This document shows, one piece after another, positions 27,735-35,726 of a stretch of DNA of 64,000 bases. The DNA is from Natrinema salinisoli (lineage in GTDB: Archaea; Halobacteriota; Halobacteria; Halobacteriales; Natrialbaceae). The position numbers and the translations under genes were made by a program. The DNA lies in NCBI RefSeq assembly GCF_020405205.1, contig NZ_CP084469.1, positions 930,001 through 994,000 of the forward strand, given 5' to 3'. The notes below the pieces were generated by a model. The model was given only the letters and a program-made list of their open reading frames with translations. It ran no database searches and was not told the DNA's origin. Every line of letters starts with the position of its first letter. Positions within the stretch are counted from its first letter, which is position 1.

Positions 27735-28101
27735 GGCTGGTCCCGATCGCAATTCCCCGTCGGCAAGGAAGAGAGGAGGAGGGTCGGTAGACGACCCATC
27801 AGCAGTCCGGCATCGAGGCGGTCACACAGCCACGAATGACCGCGGATCGGTGATTGAGCACGGGTGATCCACCGGCGTTGACAGCGATGCTAGCGCGTCG
27901 GGTGGTCGGACCACGCCGACACTCAACTGTTGTCTTGTTCGATAATAAAGCTATCTATTGGATCAACAAATCATAAATCGACTAACTTTCCCCACATACT
28001 GGTAGTAATATGGCTGTTTACACATATAAGCGCAGATATCGGTGGTGTCGGTCGTTCGATTTGCCGATCTGTTTGGCTCGAGGGGACGACTGTCGGCATA
28101 C
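27735..28101. other. Gene-free gap with an AT-rich block and a short palindrome
   Basis: No convincing gene. A 13-base palindrome GTGGTC-G-GACCAC lies at 27902-27914. Bases about 27930-28035 are far richer in A+T than the surroundings and hold TATA-like boxes on both strands (for example ACATATAAG near 28023). The gap separates two minus-strand regulator genes. An unseen small RNA transcript is possible. Confidence 0.5.
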
Positions 28102-28800
28102 TCAGGGATCGATCTCCATCGGTGCGCTTCGATCGGAGAGCTCCGCACTGACGAGCGCAGCGTGGCTCCGACGGAGCCGTTCGGATAGCGCCTGATGTGA
28201 GATACCCAGTTCCGTGGCCAGTTCCTTGAGCGTCACCCCTCTGGGCACGTCGAAATAGCCGAGTTCGTGGGCCTTACAGATCGTCTCGTACTGGGTTTCG
28301 GTCAGGGGAGTCCGCGCGGTCGCGAGGTCGTTGACGCCACTGATTCGGCAGACGTCCGCTGCGAAGTCGTACTGTTCGAGTAACTCGTGACACGCCGAGA
28401 CCGACTCCCGGTCGTGGAAGAGTAATTTCACCATCCAGCGTTCCTCTCGGCCCTGAGCGGTCAGTATCGCACCGTCGTTTTCCGTGACGATCTCCTCGAA
28501 TAGCTTGACGCCGTCACCGAACGCGAGCCGAAACAGCCAGCGGTCGTTCGGGCCGACAGCGGTCTCGTCGTCCGTCGTAGATCCCTCTGCGTCGTCGGCG
28601 ACGCTCGCGATCACGTCGACGGACGGATCGTCCTCGAGCGCCCGCCGAACCGAGTCCCGGTCCGGCCCGCTCGTCCAGACGAGCGGCGGTGAACCACCGA
28701 TCATGCCGCCGACCTGGAACTCGAACGTCGACACTCGATCGAACGTGCGAGCGAATCCGAGTCGATCGGTCGGGATCCCGAGTTCGACGACTGTGGTCAT
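28102..28800 (-). CDS. Bacterio-opsin activator (Bat)-type HTH regulator
   Basis: A 232-residue transcription regulator. The N-terminus MTTVVELGIPTDRLGFARTFDRV and the following sensor-like domain (VKLFEEIVTENDGAILTAQGREERWMVKLLFHDRESVSACHELL) are typical of haloarchaeal proteins with a C-terminal HTH_10 domain, here LTETQYETICKAHELGYFDVPRGVTLKELATELGISHQALSERLRR. The ATG at 28800 matches the usual family start; a GTG at 28881 is also open and would give a leaderless message from a TATA-like box near 28908. The target genes are not evident. Confidence 0.88.
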   Translation of the reverse strand: MTTVVELGIPTDRLGFARTFDRVSTFEFQVGGMIGGSPPLVWTSGPDRDSVRRALEDDPSVDVIASVADDAEGSTTDDETAVGPNDRWLFRLAFGDGVKLFEEIVTENDGAILTAQGREERWMVKLLFHDRESVSACHELLEQYDFAADVCRISGVNDLATARTPLTETQYETICKAHELGYFDVPRGVTLKELATELGISHQALSERLRRSHAALVSAELSDRSAPMEIDP

Positions 28801-29294
28801 CATCGAAAGCCACCACAAAGACGTATACACGGATTGTGTTTCCGGTAGCCTTTCCCGCCACCCAATTCCGATGACTGTCACTTTTGCTCGAGGGTGTCGG
28901 TTAATTATATGTCGGTCCGCGAGGCCCCTGTACTACGATCGTGCCGATCTTTGCTATCGCAATTCGATTGTTCTGCTCGTTGTGGCTTATCTCCGACATT
29001 TCTTTGCGAGCGACGAGAACGGTTCACTGGCTCAGTCGATCGTATTTTCAGTCCCTGTAACTCCCGACCAGCTACAAGTATCCACGCCGCCTCCGTTCGA
29101 GTGGCCATCGACGAGCACTGGCCGACAGGGAATGCACGACGACCGCCGTCCGTCGTTCTCGCGAACGGCGTCGTCGATAATGCCGGTCGAGTCTCCTGGA
29201 TCGATTTCTCGAGTCGATAGTCTCTGACGGGGCAGGGAGACGTCCGAGATATTTTGTACTCGATAGTCGAGTGTTCGGGAACGACCGACTGTCG
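28801..29294. other. Gene-free gap upstream of the Bat-type regulator
   Basis: Beyond the putative 80-base leader and a TATA-like CATATAATTAAC (minus strand, about 28902-28913) I see no gene, repeat or RNA. Reading frames across it are short or arginine/serine-rich shadows. Confidence 0.5.
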
Positions 29295-30221
29295 CTACCG
29301 CTGTAACCGCGCCACGGGGCCGTCGGTATGGTCGCGTTCGAGATCGACCAGTCCGTCCGACTCGAGATCGTCGAGGAGGCCCTCGAGCCACGCTCGGCCG
29401 TACTCGCCGTCGGGTGCGTAGTCGACGCGAATGCGATGCCCGAGCGCGTCGAGCTCGAGTTCGTCGTACTCCTTGAGCGTCCGGACGATCCGGCCTCGGA
29501 ACTGCCGGCGACTACCCTCGAAGCTCGGTTGGGTAGGAACGTCGGGAGCGGTGAAATCACCGCTTGCGTACGCGCCACACCATTCCCGCCACGGACAGCC
29601 GGCCTCGTCGCAGTGTGGCGTCTGCTCGCAGGCGACGCCGCCCAGTTCCATGATCGCGTTGTTCCAGACTCGAGACTGCCCCGCCGGCATGAGTTCGCTC
29701 GCCGCCGTTTCGAAGGCCCCGTCGTCGTCCGGTACGTCGAAGGCGCGGTAGAGCACCCGTTTGACGTTCGTGTCGACGACCGCGTCGCCGTCGTTGAACG
29801 CGAAGCTCGCGACCGCATTGGCCGTGTACGGGCCGACGCCCATCAGCTCTTGGAGTTCGTCGGGATGCTCGGGGAAGTCCCCGTCGTACTCCTCCTGAAC
29901 CTGCTGGGCCGCCTCGTGGAGGTACTTCGCCCGGTTGTTGTACCCCAGGCTGTGGTCCGTCCAGAATCCCACGACGTCGGCGCGGTCGGTGTCGGCCAGC
30001 GCAGCGGTGGTCGGCCAGCGCTCGAGGAATTCCTCCCAGGCCTCGACGACGCGACCGAGCTGCGTCTGCTGGCTCATCACCTCGCTGACGAGGATCTCGT
30101 AGGGATCGTCGGTCCGTCGCCACGGAAACTCACGGTGGTCGTCCTCGTACCACTCGATCAACGCCTCGCGAACGGCCTCGCGGTCGGCCGGCAACGCCCA
30201 CTCCTCGGCCTCTGCTGTCAT
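29295..30221 (-). CDS. mutY: A/G-specific adenine DNA glycosylase MutY (haloarchaeal short form)
   Basis: A 308-residue HhH-GPD glycosylase that removes adenine mispaired with 8-oxoguanine or G. Catalytic Glu lies in SEVMSQQTQLGRVV, the helix-hairpin-helix is LMGVGPYTANAVASFAF and the catalytic Asp is in AVVDTNVKRVLYRAF. The iron-sulfur ligands are Cys198, 204, 209 and 215, spaced C-x5-C-x4-C-x5-C rather than the textbook C-x6-C-x2-C-x5-C. The usual C-terminal NUDIX-like 8-oxoG recognition domain is missing; instead about 70 residues (FRGRIVRTLKEYDELELDALGHRIRVDY...LEGLLDDLESDGLVDLER) look like a winged helix. Confidence 0.9.
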   Translation of the reverse strand: MTAEAEEWALPADREAVREALIEWYEDDHREFPWRRTDDPYEILVSEVMSQQTQLGRVVEAWEEFLERWPTTAALADTDRADVVGFWTDHSLGYNNRAKYLHEAAQQVQEEYDGDFPEHPDELQELMGVGPYTANAVASFAFNDGDAVVDTNVKRVLYRAFDVPDDDGAFETAASELMPAGQSRVWNNAIMELGGVACEQTPHCDEAGCPWREWCGAYASGDFTAPDVPTQPSFEGSRRQFRGRIVRTLKEYDELELDALGHRIRVDYAPDGEYGRAWLEGLLDDLESDGLVDLERDHTDGPVARLQR

Positions 30222-30360
30222 CGACGGACGTTACGCGGTCGGCTGTAAGTCAGTGTCGCAATTCGGCGGTTCGACGACGGTGGCGCTCACGATTGCTACC
30301 ACCTACCCAGACGGAATCGGCGGTCCGTCGGCGACGGCCGGGCGATACGAATCACAATAG

Positions 30361-30370
30361 ATTTTATCGC
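30361..30370 (+). promoter_or_regulatory. TATA-like promoter of the 30393 gene
   Basis: ATTTTATCGC centred 27 bases before the ATG at 30393. Confidence 0.5.
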
Positions 30371-30392
30371 AGAATAATGTGTGCTGTTTACT

Positions 30393-30662
30393 ATGGGCTC
30401 ACACTCGATCGGATCCTGGCTGATCGTCGCTGGATTCGCGATCCTCGTAGGCCCGTTCGTCGTCCTGTTTCTCCGAGCGATCGGACCGACCGGGTGGATG
30501 ATCCTCGGCTTCTTGCTGATCGGTGTCGGTTCCCTCATCACCCTGTTTGAGAAGACTCGCTCGGACGGATCCGGTCACAGAACGTGGACGAACTGTGACA
30601 ACTGCGGGAAGCGTATCGATGACCGCGCTCCGACCTGCGCCTATTGTGGGACAGACCGCTGA
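30393..30662 (+). CDS. Two-TM small protein with zinc ribbon
   Basis: An 89-residue protein. Two hydrophobic helices (SWLIVAGFAILVGPFVVLFL and WMILGFLLIGVGSLITLF) are followed by a linker and a zinc ribbon, CDNCGKRI...CAYCGTDR. The ribbon would lie on the cytoplasmic side if the N-terminus is inside. The ATG at 30393 is supported by the TATA-like box; an ATG four codons upstream exists. Function unknown; haloarchaea encode many such membrane-anchored zinc ribbons. Confidence 0.75.
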   Translation: MGSHSIGSWLIVAGFAILVGPFVVLFLRAIGPTGWMILGFLLIGVGSLITLFEKTRSDGSGHRTWTNCDNCGKRIDDRAPTCAYCGTDR

Positions 30663-30739
30663 GTCGACGACCGATCTCGACGCCGTCGACTCGAGGCGAC
30701 CACGAAAGGCCTATCCGACCCGCTCGAGTCCCCTCCCGT

Positions 30740-31063
30740 ATGAGCCTCGACGACCTCAACGACGAGGTGACGGAGTCGTACACGGACATCGGCGACGACC
30801 TCACCGTCTCGCTCGACCGCGAGACGCGGAACGAACTGGCCTTGCTCGAGACGGCGCTCGAGCCCGAGGAAACGGACGAACTCGTCCGGCGGGCCATTCA
30901 CATGCTCTTTCAGTCGACCGTCGACACGGGGAAGCTCGACTTCCAGCTCCGGTCGGCCTACGACGTGACCTACGACGAATACCTGTCGGGCATGACCTTC
31001 GAGGAGATGACCGGTGCGGATCAGTACCCGTCGATGGACGACGAGCGACGCTACCAGTTTTAA
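30740..31063 (+). CDS. Conserved haloarchaeal hypothetical protein, 107 aa
   Basis: An acidic, mainly helical protein beginning MSLDDLNDEVTESYTDIGDDLTVSLDRETRNELALLETALEP and ending with an aromatic stretch (FEEMTGADQYPSMDDERRYQF). The middle, LVRRAIHMLFQSTVDTGKLDFQLRSAYDVTYDEYLSGM, resembles helix-turn-helix packing but I see no defined DNA-binding motif. The ATG 30740 starts the acidic part; the frame is open upstream to 30644 with arginine-rich, non-coding-like sequence. It lies 78 bases after the zinc-ribbon membrane gene. No function is proposed. Confidence 0.65.
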   Translation: MSLDDLNDEVTESYTDIGDDLTVSLDRETRNELALLETALEPEETDELVRRAIHMLFQSTVDTGKLDFQLRSAYDVTYDEYLSGMTFEEMTGADQYPSMDDERRYQF

Positions 31064-31165
31064 CGACCACGGGATCGGTGTTCTTCAACCGACGAGATAT
31101 CGCGTCCTCGTTTCGTTCCGACAGCGATATCCATACGTGTTCTAGTCACAATGGACACTTCTAAC

Positions 31166-31189
31166 TTCATAATAGGTGAGCTTAAGCTC
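31166..31189 (+). promoter_or_regulatory. TATA-like box and 12 bp palindrome before the 31211 gene
   Basis: TTCATAATAG at 31166-31175 is followed at once by the perfect palindrome GAGCTTAAGCTC (31178-31189), which lies over the predicted transcription start region. Such placement suits a repressor site. No cognate regulator is identified. Confidence 0.35.
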
Positions 31190-31210
31190 GCTCGTACCCT
31201 CGTCACCTAC

Positions 31211-31339
31211 ATGACTATCAATCAACATTCCCTCGAAACAGATTACCACTGCCCCGAATGCTCGGGTCCGCTGTCGACTCGATACGAGTCGCTCGCCTGC
31301 AACGACTGCGGGTACACGCCGCGTCACGGCGCGGACTGA
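31211..31339 (+). CDS. Very small zinc-ribbon protein, 42 aa
   Basis: From ATG 31211 the product is 42 residues: a short polar head, CPECSGPLSTRYESLACNDCGY and a short tail. The two CxxC pairs, 15 residues apart, should bind one zinc ion. An ATG at 31151 would give 62 residues, but the promoter-like elements at 31166-31189 then fall inside the gene. Tiny zinc-finger proteins are abundant in haloarchaea and a few are known to affect biofilm formation or stress responses; nothing specific can be said here. Confidence 0.65.
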   Translation: MTINQHSLETDYHCPECSGPLSTRYESLACNDCGYTPRHGAD

Positions 31340-31482
31340 TCGAACGACTTCCGCTCTCGAATTTCTCGTACCGATTCGAACCAGCCCGGTCAGGCGCGTA
31401 TTTCCGTTACTGTAACGCCCGTGAGAACGTGATCGGCTGCGACCGTCGCCGAGGGGCGGTCGTTGCGATCACGGAGCGACGA

Positions 31483-34400
31483 TCAGCCGTCGCCCAGCGG
31501 GACGAACGGTAGCATCGCCGGTTGATCGGCCGAGTAGGCCAGCGCGTCGGCCTGGCTGGTGTCGTCCGGCGTCACCACGTCCATGATGCGCGGCGCGTTC
31601 TCGGCCGCGCCGGGGATTGCACCGCCGAACACGTAGTCCGCCGCGTCTTCGGCGACGGGACGGAGCGTCCCGCGGTCCTCGGACTGGACCATCGCCACGA
31701 CTTCCAGGTCCGAAATATCGGCTCCACCGAACGCGGCCTGATCGACCGAGAGCGCCACGGTGTTCGCCTCGGTGTCTACGTCGTCCCGAACGCTGATCTC
31801 GTTGCCGTCGGTGTCGGTCAGCGGATTCCCGCCCGCGTCGACCGCGCTCTTCGTGAAGCCACTGACCTCGAGGCGGTAGTGCCAATCCGACTCGAACTCC
31901 GCAGCCAGCCCGAGGTCGCCGACCTCGGTCGTACTCCCGCCGTCTTCGGTCGGATCGCGGAGCCACAGGACGAACATGTGTGGCGAGAAGCCGCGATCGC
32001 TTCCGAAGGCGTTGTTCAAGGTCTCGACCGCGAAGGAGAACTGGACGGTGCTCGAGGTCCGCGTGACTTCGAACGACTGGAGGTCGAAGACGCCGTCCTC
32101 GAACGCGCCGGCGGTCGGGTACGTGTACTCCCCTGGGCCGTAATCGTCGCCGCTCGAGTCGGTGAACGATGCGACGGTCTCCGGCGGCGTCACCGTCACG
32201 GTCCGGCTGGCGAGGGTTTCGCCGTCGGGGGTTCGGACGGTCACGTCGTACGTTCCTGCAGTGTCGATCGCCGTTCCGAACCCGAACGACTCGTTGGTCG
32301 CACCCGGCCCGAACCGGACGTTTTCGAGGCTTCGGACGTCGCCGTCGACGACGAGCTCGACGGTCGTCCCGCCGATGTAGTCGCCGTCGTTGGAGCCGGT
32401 CGCCGAAACGAACGGCTCCCGCACGAAGGTTTCGCCGTCGATCGATACGTCGACCTCCTGGGTGGGCCGTTCGTAATTCGGGAGCTGTTCGAGGTCCTCC
32501 TCCGTTGCCGGTCGGAGCCGAACGGCGGTGCCGCCGGAACCGACCATCGAGGCCAGCAGCGTCGTGGATGCGTCGACGATTGCCTCGTCGATGCGCACGT
32601 CCTCGAGATTGCCGTCGTAGTCGGCATCGACGCCGTCGGAGTAGATCTCCGCGACGTACTTGTCTTTCCCGTGTCCACGGCCTCGATGCTGCCCGCGTCC
32701 GTTTCGTTGGCCGCGAGCGCGTTCCTCTCGGTGACCGTTGCCACGTCCCTTCTCGTGGCCCTTGCCGCGGCCCTTCTGATGACCGTTGCCGGTTCCGTTT
32801 CCGTGACCTCGACCCCAGCCACGGTCGTCGTTATCCCACCATCCGGGGCCGTCATCCTCTCCCCAGTCGTGATCATCGTCGTCGTCCCACCAGCCGCGGT
32901 CGTCGTCATCGTCCCACCAGCCGTGGTCGCCGTCCTCCCACCAGTGACCGGAGTCGGAGTCGAGGAAGTCGAGGGGAATCTCGAGCGCGCGGCCGTTCTC
33001 GTCGGTCATCGCACCGACGTACCACTCGTCGCCCTTCTGCCGGGCGGTGATCATGTAGTCGCCGATCGACGCATCCAGAACGCGCGTGTCGTCCCAGCCC
33101 GCCGCCGGGACGTCTTCGATGAACTGGAACGCGGGGACGGTCGGCCCGGTGATCGGCGGCTCGTCGGGCTCGGGCATCGACGCGCCGGGCTCCGTGACGG
33201 CGATCGCATCGAGGTTGAAGCCGCCGGTGTCCTCGTCCGTGAGCGCGAGGGAGAGTTCGGTATCGCCGGACTCGAGCGAGACCGTCGTCGCCGTGGCGGT
33301 CCAGACGTCCCAGTAGTCCGTTCCGGGGATCGATAGCTGTTCGACCGGTTCCCCGTCGATCTGGAGTGTAGCCGTTGCGTCGACCTCGAAGCCGAGCCCG
33401 TTGTCGGCTTCGTAGTTGGCCGCTCGAAGGTGGACGTCGTACTCGCCGGCGGGGGCGTCTTCGAGCGTCCAGGTGGCCGTCGACCCGCTGTCGACGCTGT
33501 TGGCGTCGAAGGGAACGTACGCCTCACCCTGTGCGTTGGCCCACTCCGACTGGGTGGCGAACCCGTCGAGGTCGGCGTGCTGGGCTTGCGCGACTTCGCC
33601 CACGCCCAGCGTGGCGGGCTGGTCGGCCAGGTACGAACTCGGTAAGTCCGCGGCCATCTGGAGGCCGCTGAAGTAGGTCGGATACATCGCGAGCTGTTTG
33701 GCCCGCGTCGTCTCGATGCCGCCGGAGCCCGACTCCATGTCGAAGATTCCCGGCGTGTACTCGACGGGGCCGCCGAGCATGCGCGTGAACGGGAACGTGA
33801 CGTGGTGGTCCGGGCTGACGTTCCCGAAGGCGTCGTACTCCTGTCCTTTCACGCCCTCGCGGGTCATCAGGTTAGGATACGTTCGCCGGCGACCGGTCGG
33901 GTGAATCGGCTCGTGCACGTCGAGCATCTGCCGGTTGGCCGCCGCCGTCTCCGCGACCAGCGTGTGGTGGTTGACCAGCACCTGATTGTGGTGGCTGTAT
34001 CCCTCCCCGGAGAGATCACCGCTGTCGGAGACGTACCCGTTCTTGATCGTCCGGATGCCGAGGTCGTCGTACAGCCCGAACGCCTCGTCCAGTTGTGACT
34101 CGTAGTTCCGGAAGTCCCCCGCCGTCTCGTTGTGCATCGTCATCTGCGTCGACGGCTCGAGACTCGACCCGTAGTCCGTCACCCCTTCGAGATCGAAGTC
34201 GGGATACGACTCCGTGAAGCTGAACTCGCTGCCATCGCCCGGGTAGCTCGACCAGCCCTGGTTCCAGCCCTCGACGAGCACGCCCGGAATGTCGTGCTCG
34301 CTCGCGAAGTCCATGTACTGCTTCGCGCGGCCAGTCTGCGCGCCGTGGTTGCCGGTCTGTGGCCCCTGGTACTCCCAGTCTGCGCGACCGGTGATCATCA

Positions 34401-35424
34401 GCCACCAGACCCCGATGAACTTCTGGGGCTCGATCCAGTCGGTTCCCCGCGTGAACACGTCGTCGCTGTAGTCCTCGTTGAGGTTGACGATGAGGTTCGA
34501 CTCGATGAGATCGCCCGGCCGCCTGCCGAGCTGGATCGTCCGCCACGGGGTGACGTGGGGCGCGGAGGCCGACACCTTCGTGCCGTCCGGAAGCGGGGCC
34601 AGCGCCGCCTCGAAATCGGTGGAGCCGTCCTCCTGCGGTGTGATCGCCAGCGACGCGTAGTCGTCGAGGTTCGCCTCGTGGACGCTGACGTAGTGGTCGT
34701 CGTCGGTCCGCATCGTCATCGGCGTGTGAACGCCGTCGAACGAACCGCCGAATTCCGACTCGAGCGTCGAGCCGATTTCGCTGAGGGGTGTCGCTTCGTA
34801 CTCGTACTCGAAGCTGTTGTAATCGCCGGGGACCCACCACGAGTCGTAATCGCCCGCGAAGGAGTACTCCGTTCGCTCCGAGGTGATGACGAACTCCTCG
34901 CCGAAGCGCTCGTCGAAGAGGAACCGGAACCCGAAGCCGTCCTCGAACACTCGGATCTCGAGGGTGCCGCCCCGGCCCGGTCCCTCGGTCTCCTCGAGGC
35001 CGATCCGGAGCTCGGTGTAGCGCTCCTCGATCTCGTCGTACTGATCCCAGACCGGTTCCCACGTGCTATCGACCCGGTCCCACTCGCTGCCCGTGACCTC
35101 GAGGTCGGCCGCGTCGCTGCCGACGCCGAAGGCGGGCTGGTTCTGGAACTCGAACCCGATCCGCGATGAATCGACGACGGTTCGCCCGTCGAACCGGACG
35201 CTGTACGTCGGCGTGCCGTCCTCCACGTCGATGACGACCAGCACCCTCCCGTCGGGCGAGGGGACGACTCGAGTCGACGAATCGTCGCCCTCCCAGACCG
35301 GCGATGCGGCCTCCGCGGATACGTTCAGCGAATACGCCGACGCCGCGAGCAGCGATGCCATGCCGCCGAGTACCCCGCGTCGCCCGTACGTCTCCAATGT
35401 TTGGTGTGATTTCTCATCAACCAT
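31483..35424 (-). CDS. Giant secreted GH97 glycoside hydrolase with inserted CBM and C-terminal beta domains
   Basis: A 1313-residue exported protein. A twin-arginine leader (YGRRGVLGGMASLL) precedes the GH97 N-terminal beta-sandwich (SPDGRVLVVIDVEDGTPTY, residues 55-300). The barrel follows (WWLMITGRADWEYQG, PGVLVEGWNQGW, QMTMHNETAG, REGVKGQEYDAFG) with likely catalytic glutamates in HNETAG and VKGQEYD. A CBM6/35-like beta-sandwich (about 630-760) interrupts the enzyme before its C-terminal domain, and a 95-residue low-complexity block (827-921) interrupts that domain. A glucodextranase-type domain (about 1085-1310) ends the protein. GH97 enzymes act on alpha-glucosides or alpha-galactosides; the substrate here is probably an alpha-glucan (inference). 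Confidence 0.88.
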   Translation of the reverse strand: MVDEKSHQTLETYGRRGVLGGMASLLAASAYSLNVSAEAASPVWEGDDSSTRVVPSPDGRVLVVIDVEDGTPTYSVRFDGRTVVDSSRIGFEFQNQPAFGVGSDAADLEVTGSEWDRVDSTWEPVWDQYDEIEERYTELRIGLEETEGPGRGGTLEIRVFEDGFGFRFLFDERFGEEFVITSERTEYSFAGDYDSWWVPGDYNSFEYEYEATPLSEIGSTLESEFGGSFDGVHTPMTMRTDDDHYVSVHEANLDDYASLAITPQEDGSTDFEAALAPLPDGTKVSASAPHVTPWRTIQLGRRPGDLIESNLIVNLNEDYSDDVFTRGTDWIEPQKFIGVWWLMITGRADWEYQGPQTGNHGAQTGRAKQYMDFASEHDIPGVLVEGWNQGWSSYPGDGSEFSFTESYPDFDLEGVTDYGSSLEPSTQMTMHNETAGDFRNYESQLDEAFGLYDDLGIRTIKNGYVSDSGDLSGEGYSHHNQVLVNHHTLVAETAAANRQMLDVHEPIHPTGRRRTYPNLMTREGVKGQEYDAFGNVSPDHHVTFPFTRMLGGPVEYTPGIFDMESGSGGIETTRAKQLAMYPTYFSGLQMAADLPSSYLADQPATLGVGEVAQAQHADLDGFATQSEWANAQGEAYVPFDANSVDSGSTATWTLEDAPAGEYDVHLRAANYEADNGLGFEVDATATLQIDGEPVEQLSIPGTDYWDVWTATATTVSLESGDTELSLALTDEDTGGFNLDAIAVTEPGASMPEPDEPPITGPTVPAFQFIEDVPAAGWDDTRVLDASIGDYMITARQKGDEWYVGAMTDENGRALEIPLDFLDSDSGHWWEDGDHGWWDDDDDRGWWDDDDDHDWGEDDGPGWWDNDDRGWGRGHGNGTGNGHQKGRGKGHEKGRGNGHREERARGQRNGRGQHRGRGHGKDKYVAEIYSDGVDADYDGNLEDVRIDEAIVDASTTLLASMVGSGGTAVRLRPATEEDLEQLPNYERPTQEVDVSIDGETFVREPFVSATGSNDGDYIGGTTVELVVDGDVRSLENVRFGPGATNESFGFGTAIDTAGTYDVTVRTPDGETLASRTVTVTPPETVASFTDSSGDDYGPGEYTYPTAGAFEDGVFDLQSFEVTRTSSTVQFSFAVETLNNAFGSDRGFSPHMFVLWLRDPTEDGGSTTEVGDLGLAAEFESDWHYRLEVSGFTKSAVDAGGNPLTDTDGNEISVRDDVDTEANTVALSVDQAAFGGADISDLEVVAMVQSEDRGTLRPVAEDAADYVFGGAIPGAAENAPRIMDVVTPDDTSQADALAYSADQPAMLPFVPLGDG
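32662..32946 (-). other. Low-complexity W/D then G/H/R/K insertion within the GH97 gene
   Basis: About 95 codons inserted between FLDSDSG and KYVAEIYSDG, two neighbouring strands of the GH97 C-terminal domain. The first half repeats units such as GWWDDDDD; the second half is built of GHGNGTGNGHQKG-like repeats with many Arg and Lys. The reading frame stays intact. Confidence 0.85.
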
Positions 35425-35451
35425 GCCATCTCATACATGCCGATACAGTCA

Positions 35452-35463
35452 CTAAAAATTTAC
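35452..35463 (-). promoter_or_regulatory. TATA-like promoter of the GH97 gene
   Basis: Minus-strand GTAAATTTTTAG, centred about 32 bases before the ATG at 35424, in an AT-rich patch. It suggests a leader of only a few bases. Confidence 0.5.
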
Positions 35464-35603
35464 TACGATAAATAGTAGGAGTCAATGATCGAGTGAGGAT
35501 CATCTAACAGGTTCGAAAGCGCGTCCGTTGACTCAGACCGTTACAGAGAGCAGTCGCGGCCTCCCTCTCAGACGAACAGCATTCTATCTGCGAATAAATT
35601 CCA

Positions 35604-35616
35604 ATAGATATAAGTT
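35604..35616 (+). promoter_or_regulatory. TATA box preceding the structured leader
   Basis: ATAGATATAAGTT centred near 35610. At the usual 26-27 base spacing, transcription would start near 35636, exactly where the predicted RNA fold begins. Confidence 0.5.
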
Positions 35617-35637
35617 TAACTTTCTCGTATGAATAGC

Positions 35638-35726
35638 TGGAAGTCAGCTCCAGCGGGGGCGTGCGTCGAAACGCCCCGGGTGCTGAGACACCCGAGACTG
35701 GCTTCCAACCGCAACGGCTCGAAGCC
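35638..35726 (+). ncRNA. Candidate structured leader or small RNA (three-way junction with alternative pairings)
   Basis: An outer helix P1 of ten pairs (35638-35647 with 35698-35707, one G-T wobble) encloses two hairpins: P2, seven pairs (35656-35662 with 35671-35677), and P3, five pairs (35678-35682 with 35689-35693). Two competing stems exist: GCTGGA/TCCAGC (35636-35641 with 35649-35654) and GGCTTC/GAAGCC (35700-35705 with 35721-35726), the latter ending at the ATG of the next gene. All are read directly from the sequence; function as a switch, small RNA or attenuator is inference. Confidence 0.5.

Noticed and set aside
35678-35707. A possible TPP riboswitch (GGGTGCTGAGA followed by ACCC)
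   Set aside because: The CTGAGA and flanking ACCC resemble the thiamine-pyrophosphate element, but the conserved CTGATCTGGATAATGCCAGCG sensor half is missing and no thiamine gene follows. The resemblance is probably chance.
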